From NCBI GenBank assembly GCA_017550745.1, contig JAFZOG010000060.1:1-48078 (forward strand): a stretch of 48,078 bases of DNA, in the 5' to 3' direction. This document shows positions 23,274 through 29,974 of this stretch, piece after piece; position 1 is the first letter of the stretch; each line of letters starts with the position of its first letter. Under the pieces are notes generated by a model. It was not told the DNA's origin. It did no database searches and was given only the letters and a program-made list of their open reading frames with translations. The position numbers and the translations under genes are program-made. The DNA is from Clostridia bacterium. GTDB taxonomy: Bacteria; Bacillota; Clostridia; Christensenellales; Aristaeellaceae.

Positions 23274-23909
23274 ATGAGCAAGAAGAGTGAAGCAGTCAAC
23301 GAAACGCTGAAATTCCCGCTGGGAGACGCCTTTGAGAAAGCTGTGACCGACTTCATGGAAGCGCATCCGGAGGGCGATGCGGAACTGGTGATTGCTGTGA
23401 TCGACATGGACAACTTTCTGCACATCAACGAGAACTTCGGCTACGAAGCGGGAGATCAGGTGCTGATCGAGATGGGCAGGCAGCTGGCATCCGGCCTGCC
23501 TAAAAACGCCGCTATTTACCGCATCGCCGGGGACGAGTTTGGCATCCTGTTCACAGGGATGGAGAAGGAAGAGGTTTTCCTGTTCATGGAGCAGAAGCGG
23601 AAAGCCTTCCGCGTGAAAGCGCCGGACGGCGAGGAAATGACCATCTCCGTGGGCATCGCCGCGGCGTTTGACGACGCCTCCCGGTATCAGGAGCTGATGC
23701 GCAAAGCGGACAGCGCCATGTATCGCGCCAAGTATGCCGGGCGCAACAAGGTGGCCCTGGCGCGGGAAGAAAAAATGGTGCCCAAGACCTCGCATTACAC
23801 TTCCGACCAATTGAAGCGCTTAAGCGCCCTTTCCAAGCGCGAGGGAATCGGCGAAGCCATCCTGCTGCGGGAAGCGCTGGATATGCTGCTGAAAAAGTAC
23901 CCCAACTGA
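23274..23909 (+). CDS. GGDEF domain protein with C-terminal ribbon-helix-helix DNA-binding segment
   Basis: 211 residues. Residues 35-165 are a GGDEF domain, with the metal and nucleotide motif VIDMDNFLHINENFGYEAGD (D44, D46) and signature AGDEF at 85-89 in place of GGDEF. The inhibitory RxxD site is absent. Residues 171-211 (KTSHYTSDQLKRLSALSKRE, then ILLREALDMLLKKY) read as a CopG-like ribbon-helix-helix. No membrane or sensory domain is present, so the protein is a soluble regulator. It starts with ATG after CAGGAGG, within a TCATAT operator array that it probably binds. Whether it makes, binds or ignores cyclic di-GMP or another nucleotide cannot be told; an A in the first motif position is tolerated in some active cyclases. 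Confidence 0.85.
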   Translation: MSKKSEAVNETLKFPLGDAFEKAVTDFMEAHPEGDAELVIAVIDMDNFLHINENFGYEAGDQVLIEMGRQLASGLPKNAAIYRIAGDEFGILFTGMEKEEVFLFMEQKRKAFRVKAPDGEEMTISVGIAAAFDDASRYQELMRKADSAMYRAKYAGRNKVALAREEKMVPKTSHYTSDQLKRLSALSKREGIGEAILLREALDMLLKKYPN

Positions 23910-24018
23910 CCCCCCTCAGCGGCACAGATGCTTTAAGATTCTATTGGAAAACGGATCCCAAAGATCATTATTCTTCAATAGATCATATGGGGATTGTGAA
24001 AACAGTCCTGTCCAAAAA

Positions 24019-24058
24019 ACAGAAATCTCCCGAGCGAAAGTGCCTGGGAGATTTCTGT
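24019..24058. terminator. Bidirectional terminator between convergent genes
   Basis: ACAGAAATCTCCC (24019-24031) pairs with GGGAGATTTCTGT (24046-24058), a 13-base stem. Minus-strand transcripts get a run of six Ts after it, plus-strand ones GTTTTAG. It serves the zinc-ribbon gene and the GGDEF-RHH gene. Confidence 0.85.
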
Positions 24059-24107
24059 GTTTTAGCTATAGAAGCCGGCAATTCGTTCAATAAGGGCAGA
24101 GAAACGA

Positions 24108-24839
24108 TCACCTTTTATGCCCTGACGGGCCGTGGGAAGGATGCTGGGAGGGGGCATGGGGTGCGGACTGCTGCATATTGTGGGCGGATGGATGTCCGGC
24201 GGCCCTATGATTGAACTGCGGTGTCGGCGGAGTCTTCCGGATTGTCCGCCTGGGTTCCACAGGAGCGGTGTTCAGCCTGGGGCGGAAGTTTCGCTGATAG
24301 GCCGGAGGTTCAGGCTTGTAGCGAATGTGGAACAGCCTTTCAAGCAGCGAAGGCTTCTTAAAACGGCGATAGGAACGGATTCTGTTGGAAACGGTCAGCG
24401 CTCCGATGATTGCCGCCGCTCCGGACAGAAGATTTCCGGCTTTATCGAAGATGGAGGACGTGGCGTTGGCCGTCAGATCCACGTATTGATCCGCCTGATT
24501 TGTGATGGACACCTGCGCACCGTATTCAGTAAACAGTTGAGCCACGGTTTGGGCTTCATTGGCGTTCAGTCTTTCGCCCACAACGACGGGGGCCATGTTC
24601 ACCAGATTCGTGGATTCCGCATCCGTATACCCAAATACATCTTCCAGCAGGTCTCCGGTCATGACTTTGCTGCACGTCCCGCAGGAAACCAGCACCAGGC
24701 TGTACTGATTATCCAGATTCGCCGTTGAAACAGCTTTATTCATCAGGGAAATGGACGCTGTTGTTTCAATCAGCGGCTGTCCGCAGTATGAGCAGAAATT
24801 ACCGCCGTTCACTTCGGCTCCGCAGTTCTTGCAATACAT
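24108..24839 (-). CDS. Zinc-ribbon protein with an L7/L12 C-terminal-domain-like segment
   Basis: 243 residues. An N-terminal zinc ribbon has C3, C6, C16 and C19 (CKNC, CSYC). Residues 40-115 resemble the ribosomal L7/L12 C-terminal domain in layout (… DLLEDVFGYTDAESTNLVNM, then APVVVGERLNANEAQTVAQL, then GAQVSI). A hydrophobic stretch at about 134-148 (AGNLLSGAAAIIGALTV) and a long proline-, arginine- and histidine-rich tail follow. It is the last gene after the Gld-type ABC operon, 51 bases downstream of the DUF4340 gene. Function unknown; the domain reading is by pattern. Confidence 0.7.
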   Translation of the reverse strand: MYCKNCGAEVNGGNFCSYCGQPLIETTASISLMNKAVSTANLDNQYSLVLVSCGTCSKVMTGDLLEDVFGYTDAESTNLVNMAPVVVGERLNANEAQTVAQLFTEYGAQVSITNQADQYVDLTANATSSIFDKAGNLLSGAAAIIGALTVSNRIRSYRRFKKPSLLERLFHIRYKPEPPAYQRNFRPRLNTAPVEPRRTIRKTPPTPQFNHRAAGHPSAHNMQQSAPHAPSQHPSHGPSGHKR

Positions 24840-24889
24840 ACGTTTCTCCTCCTACTCATTTACATGGTCCTTTTTACTTCTTTATTTCA

Positions 24890-26197
24890 TCAAAATGTGC
24901 GCACAGTGCGTATGATGGCGTCGATGTCATTGGCAGATACCAGAAGCGGCGTCCCACCGTCCACAACGGCCTGATAGGATTCCGCGCTGTACTCTGAAAA
25001 GATGACTGTGCTTTCCTTGCCGCTCGTGCTGACCGCGTGGATGGACAGCACCTGATCGCCGGTCTTTTCCGTATCCAGGCGTTCTGTGGCTTTCAGACCC
25101 GCCACCTGCGCCCACAGGTTTTTCAGGGCGGCATCATCGGTTTCTTCTGCTGTCTCTTCGGCAGGCTTTTTTAGCTGATAGCTGCCTTTCTCCGTGATCA
25201 GCTCCGCGGATGCCAGGCTGCCATAAGGCAAAGGAAGCACTGCTTTGATCCACATGCTGTCTTTGGAAGCGGAAAGCAAGCTGCCCACCGCACTGCTTTC
25301 CACGGTATAGACCATCACCGATTCCGGCAAACGGGCGTAATAACCGCCGCTGTCATGCTGCGCGCCGATCAGGAGAACAAGGGAGGAACCGTCGCTGCCG
25401 GTGACAGCCAGCTTCGTGGCGGACGCTTCATCCAAATGCCATCCAACCAGTTCTTCATCCGTAGCCGAAGCGCTGACCAGTTCATTCCAAGCGATGCCCA
25501 CTGCGCTGTTTACCAACGATTCGATCTGCGTTCCGTCCAGCGGTTCATCGGTTGCCGCGTCATACCAGCGCTGTTCCGGATCCACCGTTTTGCTTTCGGC
25601 TTCCTTCACAGCGTCCAGGACGCCGCTGACCGTCAGGCGGACGGCCTCCGCCACGGAAGGAATGCTTTCCATGGCGGCCATGTCCTTCTGGGTTTTGTTA
25701 AACGCGGACGCCAGGGAGGAAGCGATGGTGTACACCGTGCTGTCCTGTCCGGAAACGCTCAGGTAATACCCATCCGCAAAGGGCGTCGCGTCGCCCATGC
25801 TGTAGGTGGCGCCGGTTCCGTCTTTCCAGGAAACCTTGACAGAGAAGGCGGGGGTTTCCAGGCCGTAATCCGCCATACTTTTCACGTCTTCCAGCTTTCG
25901 GGTGGCTTCCAGGCTGAGCAGCTGATCCGCCATTCCCTGAATGACATCCTGCTGCACCGGCCAGGCGGGTTCGTCCGTGGTTTTCCACGTGCCGGAGATA
26001 TACCGGAACGAATAGGAAACCCCATCATTTGTCCAGGCAATCGTGTCAAAATCCTCTGCCGCATGGCTGGCCAGCGGGAAAGTACCCGCTGTTTCCGATA
26101 CGGATGCCGGTTTGTTGAGCTGCTGTACGCCGAAGTAAGCGCCGATCAGAACAATGAGCGCACATAGCAGAAAAAGCATCTTCTTTCCCCTTTTCAC
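24890..26197 (-). CDS. DUF4340-type membrane-anchored protein of a Gld-like ABC system
   Basis: 435 residues. It has an N-terminal membrane anchor (8-24, MLFLLCALIVLIGAYFG) and a large outer region with repeats of the pattern FDTIAWTNDGVSYSFRY, WPVQQDVIQGMADQLLSLEA, and LETPAFSVKVSWKDG, typical of DUF4340. Such proteins follow GldG in many bacteria. The start overlaps the GldG-like stop (ATGA). Role is unknown beyond association with the ABC transporter. Confidence 0.82.
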   Translation of the reverse strand: MKRGKKMLFLLCALIVLIGAYFGVQQLNKPASVSETAGTFPLASHAAEDFDTIAWTNDGVSYSFRYISGTWKTTDEPAWPVQQDVIQGMADQLLSLEATRKLEDVKSMADYGLETPAFSVKVSWKDGTGATYSMGDATPFADGYYLSVSGQDSTVYTIASSLASAFNKTQKDMAAMESIPSVAEAVRLTVSGVLDAVKEAESKTVDPEQRWYDAATDEPLDGTQIESLVNSAVGIAWNELVSASATDEELVGWHLDEASATKLAVTGSDGSSLVLLIGAQHDSGGYYARLPESVMVYTVESSAVGSLLSASKDSMWIKAVLPLPYGSLASAELITEKGSYQLKKPAEETAEETDDAALKNLWAQVAGLKATERLDTEKTGDQVLSIHAVSTSGKESTVIFSEYSAESYQAVVDGGTPLLVSANDIDAIIRTVRTF

Positions 26198-27639
26198 TGC
26201 CGTTTCCTCCTTACATAGATGATCATGCCAACAGCGACCAGGACCGCCGGGATGACACCGATCATGACGACGCTCCAGAAGCCGGCCGAAGCTTCGGGCA
26301 CCGTCAACCCTTCTTCATCCATGGACTTGGCCCGGATGGAGATGCTTTCCTCCTGGCCGCCCATCCAGTTCAGGGCGTTGAGCAGCAGGTTGCTGTTGCC
26401 GCCTGCCACGGTACGGTCCACACTGCTGTTGAGCAGGCCGGCGGAAGTGATCCAGAGAAGCTTGCCGTTCTTTTCGCTGATCGCGCCTACGTGGAAGGGG
26501 CCGTCCGTGTCGCCGTCCTCTTTCTCCGTGGTCTTCATGTCCAGCGCCGCCAGCTTGGCATAGGAGGAGGACGAGGTGGTGAGCAGCCAGGTGACGCTGG
26601 CCGTACTGCCCTCCGTCTCCACGATGGGCTGGGCAATGGGCGCCAGAATATAGTATCCGGCTTCGTTCAGCGCGTCCGTGATCTTATGGCTGGCCACGTC
26701 CGGCAGGAGGTAATGGGGATACCGGCTGATGCGCATGTTCCGGTCGGCCTCGATTACGACGCCGTTTTCCACGGTCAGGCCCATGGAAGCCGTCAGCTTC
26801 AGCAGGTTTTCCATCTTGCCCGCTTCAATGTAATCGGTGGTCAGCACCACGTTCCCGCCGTTTTGCAGGTAAGCGATGAGCGCGTCCGTTTCGTCGTCGC
26901 CCAGGTCATCAGCCGGAGCGTTGATAAGCACCGCCGCCGCGTCTTCCGGCACCGCGTCCAGCGTCAGCAGGGAAAGGGATTCGTAAGTCATGTTGTCCTG
27001 ATTGATCATATCCGTGATGGTTTCGGACAATTCTTCCTCGCCGTGCCCGGAAAGCACGTACACCTTGGGCAGATTGTCGCTGGTCACGTAATGGATGGCG
27101 TTGGTGATGGCGTTTTCGCCCGCGAAGGTGGTGGTGGTCTCATAGCTGTAGGTGTAATAATCCATGTTATAGTCGGTCACAAAGATTTCATCGTACCCCA
27201 CCAGGCGGTACCGGCCCCCGCTTTCCACGATCACGCTGTTCTGGTAGAGCCGCGCGGTTTCCAGATCATAGTTTTTGAGGAAGGTGGGCCGCTGGTTGGG
27301 ATCAACGTATTCCACCCTGATATGGCTGGACAGGTCGGCGTAATGGCTGAGGAACCGGGTGATCGTGGCGTCCTCGTTGCCGCTGACGGCCAGCAGATAC
27401 AGCGTCACGTCTTTGTTGAGCGACGCGGCGATGCGCTTCGTCTGGTCGGAGAGGGAATAAAGGGAATTGCCGGTCATGTCAATTTGCGTCGTCGATGCGG
27501 GCAGGCTGTTCACGATCAGGTTGGCCACCACGGCGATCACGATCACGATGACAGCGGCAAAGGCTGACCAGCTTCCGGCGATGAACCGATGGCCGAACAT
27601 CTTTTTCAGGGCTCCCGGCTTTTTTTCCTGATTGCTCAT
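26194..27639 (-). CDS. GldG-like ABC-type auxiliary membrane protein
   Basis: 481 residues. A membrane helix lies at about 24-46 (AAVIVIVIAVVANLIVNSLP), then an extracytoplasmic domain of about 400 residues with NSLYSLSDQTKRIAASLNKD, YVLSGHGEEELS and LNALNWMGGQEESI, which is the GldG pattern. A second helix lies near the C-terminus (FWSVVMIGVIPAVLVAVGMI). ATG at 27639 is selected because it overlaps the permease stop and follows a GGAGGTGG site. In Bacteroidetes GldG works in gliding motility; the Firmicutes relatives have no established role. Confidence 0.87.
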   Translation of the reverse strand: MSNQEKKPGALKKMFGHRFIAGSWSAFAAVIVIVIAVVANLIVNSLPASTTQIDMTGNSLYSLSDQTKRIAASLNKDVTLYLLAVSGNEDATITRFLSHYADLSSHIRVEYVDPNQRPTFLKNYDLETARLYQNSVIVESGGRYRLVGYDEIFVTDYNMDYYTYSYETTTTFAGENAITNAIHYVTSDNLPKVYVLSGHGEEELSETITDMINQDNMTYESLSLLTLDAVPEDAAAVLINAPADDLGDDETDALIAYLQNGGNVVLTTDYIEAGKMENLLKLTASMGLTVENGVVIEADRNMRISRYPHYLLPDVASHKITDALNEAGYYILAPIAQPIVETEGSTASVTWLLTTSSSSYAKLAALDMKTTEKEDGDTDGPFHVGAISEKNGKLLWITSAGLLNSSVDRTVAGGNSNLLLNALNWMGGQEESISIRAKSMDEEGLTVPEASAGFWSVVMIGVIPAVLVAVGMIIYVRRKRQ

Positions 27640-28502
27640 TCGTTCCACCTCCTCTTTTCCATGCTCTGCACCGTCAGGAACAGGAACACGCAAATGATGG
27701 AAAGATAGTAGACAATGGCGGTCAAATCGAACACGCCGCCCACAAAGGCGTCGAAGCGGTCAAACACGCTGACGGCTTGCATCATGTTCGCAAACAGGCC
27801 GGAAAAGAAGGACGGATCGCTCTGATACCAAAGATACAGCGCGCCGCATCCCGCCGCGGCCGTGAGCACGCTGACCAAGGGATTCTTTGCCAGCAATTGC
27901 AGGACCACGGCAAAAACCACCACCAGCGCCATCAGAGCGATGAGGGAGGCGGAACCCTCCATGGGAATGAAGCTGGCAAGGCCGCTCATAAAAAACAACA
28001 GCAGCATGACCACCAAAGTGATGACGGCGGCGGCTACCTGGCTTTCCGTCACGGAAGAGATAAACAGGCCGATGGACAGCAGGCACGCGCCCAGCAGGAA
28101 AAAGGCGGCCAGCGCGCCGTAGGCCGAAGCGTACTGCACCGCGCCGAACTGGGACAGGATGACCGGATACAGGGCCAGGATCAGCACCGGCAGAGCCAGC
28201 GCCACCAGCATGCCCAGATACTTGCCGATCACCACGCTGGACAGCCGCACGGGCAGGGAGTAGAGCAGCTGATCGGTTTTCTGCCGCTTTTCCTCGGCCA
28301 GCGCCCGCATGGAAATAATGGGCACCGCAATGAGGTAGATAAACGAAATGGCGGAGAGAACCGTTTCAAACCGGGCGGTGTAGCCGCTCAGATTATAGGC
28401 CATGCAGTAAATGCCCGCGAAAACCAGCAGGAACGCGGCCAGCAGCCAGCCGGTGATATTCTTGTAATACGATCCGATTTCCCGTTTCAAAACAGCCGTC
28501 AT
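27636..28502 (-). CDS. ABC-2 type permease of the Gld-like system
   Basis: 288 residues with six membrane segments. An N-terminal MTAVLKREIGSYYKNITGWL is followed by ISMRALAEEKRQKTDQLLYS, the coupling loop usual in GldF-like permeases. It overlaps both neighbours by ATGA. It forms the membrane pore for the ATPase encoded just upstream. Confidence 0.9.
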   Translation of the reverse strand: MTAVLKREIGSYYKNITGWLLAAFLLVFAGIYCMAYNLSGYTARFETVLSAISFIYLIAVPIISMRALAEEKRQKTDQLLYSLPVRLSSVVIGKYLGMLVALALPVLILALYPVILSQFGAVQYASAYGALAAFFLLGACLLSIGLFISSVTESQVAAAVITLVVMLLLFFMSGLASFIPMEGSASLIALMALVVVFAVVLQLLAKNPLVSVLTAAAGCGALYLWYQSDPSFFSGLFANMMQAVSVFDRFDAFVGGVFDLTAIVYYLSIICVFLFLTVQSMEKRRWNE

Positions 28503-29509
28503 GCTTTATCCGCCTCCTCTCCGGTTGAGGGTCCTTTACGCTGCTTCCTTCTGGGTTTTGCTTCGTTTTGCGGCGCGGGCGCGTCCTGGGTCAGCTCCAG
28601 GAACACGTCCTCCAGGCTGGCCCGATCCGTACGCATTTCCAGGAGCGGCAGCCCGGCTTCGGCAAAAGCTTTGAAAACCGCCTCACGGATGTCCGCGTTT
28701 TCCTTTGGCTTGATTTCCGCCAGCACCGTCATGTCCTCTCCCGGCTTTACCGCCACATCTTCGATCTGGCCAACGCCGTTCAGCGCCGCGCGGGTTTCCG
28801 CTTCGCCGCCCTTCACTTCCAGATGCAGCGTGGGAACGCCCGCGAAGAGCCGGGTCAGGTTTTCGGGCGTGTCGCTGGCAACCAGCTTCCCCTTGGAAAT
28901 GATCATGATGGAATCGCACACCGCCTGCACTTCGCTTAAAATATGGCTGGACAGGACGATGGTGTGGTCTGCTCCCAGCTCGCGGATCAAATCGCGGATC
29001 TCGATGATCTGCGCCGGGTCGAGGCCGACGGTGGGCTCATCCAGGATAATGACCTCCGGGTTGCCCAGCAATGCCTGCGCGATGCCGACCCGCTGTTTAT
29101 AGCCCTTGGACAGGTTTTTGATCAGCCGGTTCCGTACCTCCCGGATGCCCGTTTTGTCCATCACCTGGTCGATCTGGCTCGCCTGCTCCGGACGGGACAG
29201 GCCCTTGGCGGATGCCACGAACCTCAGGTATTCCGTTGGCGTCATGTCGGTGTACAGCGGCGGCTGCTCCGGCAGGTATCCGATGCGTTTTTTTGCCAGC
29301 ATCGGTTCCTCGCTGATGGAATGCCCGTCCACCAGCACTTCGCCGTCCGTTGCGCCCAGGCAGCCGGTGATCATGTTCATCGTGGTGGATTTCCCGGCGC
29401 CGTTCGGCCCCAGGAAGCCGTAAATCACGCCGTTTTCAATCGTAAAGGATAAATCGGATACGGCGGTATGGCTGCCGTATCGCTTGGTCAGATGCCTGAC
29501 TTCGATCAC
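28499..29509 (-). CDS. ABC transporter ATPase (GldA-like)
   Basis: 336 residues. Walker A GPNGAGKST at about 34-42, signature LSKGYKQRVGIAQAL, and Walker B VIILDEPTVGLDP; a C-terminal regulatory extension ends in a basic tail (KPRRKQRKG). The start is GTG at 29509 behind AAAGGAGGAG. It is the first gene of the operon, with the promoter immediately upstream. It energises the ABC-2 permease that follows. Confidence 0.93.
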   Translation of the reverse strand: MIEVRHLTKRYGSHTAVSDLSFTIENGVIYGFLGPNGAGKSTTMNMITGCLGATDGEVLVDGHSISEEPMLAKKRIGYLPEQPPLYTDMTPTEYLRFVASAKGLSRPEQASQIDQVMDKTGIREVRNRLIKNLSKGYKQRVGIAQALLGNPEVIILDEPTVGLDPAQIIEIRDLIRELGADHTIVLSSHILSEVQAVCDSIMIISKGKLVASDTPENLTRLFAGVPTLHLEVKGGEAETRAALNGVGQIEDVAVKPGEDMTVLAEIKPKENADIREAVFKAFAEAGLPLLEMRTDRASLEDVFLELTQDAPAPQNEAKPRRKQRKGPSTGEEADKA

Positions 29510-29541
29510 TGCTTTCTCCTCCTTTTTTACGGATTGGCATG

Positions 29542-29574
29542 ATTATATACGGCTTACCTTAAATGAACTTTAAG
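29542..29574 (-). promoter_or_regulatory. Promoter region of the Gld-like operon with inverted repeat
   Basis: On the minus strand TATAAT (29542-29547) has only a weak -35 (AAGTTC, 17 bases upstream). An inverted repeat CTTAAA-GTTCA-TTTAAG (29558-29574) covers that -35, so an activator or repressor could bind here. Confidence 0.5.
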
Positions 29575-29720
29575 CCTTTTCTATTTTCTGAATCTGTGCA
29601 GGGAATGCAGGATTTTCCGGTTGCAATGATCCGGTTCGCCTAAGTCAATCAGTCAGATTATGTTTTTTTGGCTCTTCACGAATTGATAGGGAAATGATCC
29701 ATCAAACTACAACCCTACGA

Positions 29721-29845
29721 TGTCATCCCGAGCGAAGCCGAGCCAGAGGCGAGGCATAGTCGAGGGATCTGTCAGTGAATCGTTAAGCCAACCTACAGAT
29801 CTTTCGACTCCGTTCCGCTCTCGCTCCACTCCGCTCAAGATGGCA
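29721..29845. repeat. Imperfect long palindrome, interspersed-repeat type
   Basis: The left arm TGTCATCCCGAGCGAAGCCG ... AGTCGAGGGATCTGT aligns with the reverse of the right arm TGCCATCTTGAGCGGAGTGG ... AGTCGAAAGATCTGT across about 50 bases each, leaving a short centre. GTCATCCCGAGCGAA-type ends are familiar from repeats scattered through clostridial genomes. The rest of the 29.51-29.97 kb gap holds only the promoter region and the terminator at 29921. Confidence 0.7.
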
Positions 29846-29920
29846 ATGAAGGCTCACTTTTTTTCCCTATCTTTCCGTTAAGAACCTATTTTTGCCCTTT
29901 ATAACACCCGCCGGGCAGTC

Positions 29921-29954
29921 AAAAGCCCGGCCCCCTGAAAACAGGAAGCCGGGC
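29921..29954 (-). terminator. Intrinsic terminator of the GH3 gene
   Basis: On the minus strand GCCCGGC pairs with GCCGGGC around TTCCTGTTTTCAGGGG, followed by TTTTG, 20 bases after the stop. Confidence 0.8.
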
Positions 29955-29974
29955 AGGAATATGTTTTTTTCAGA

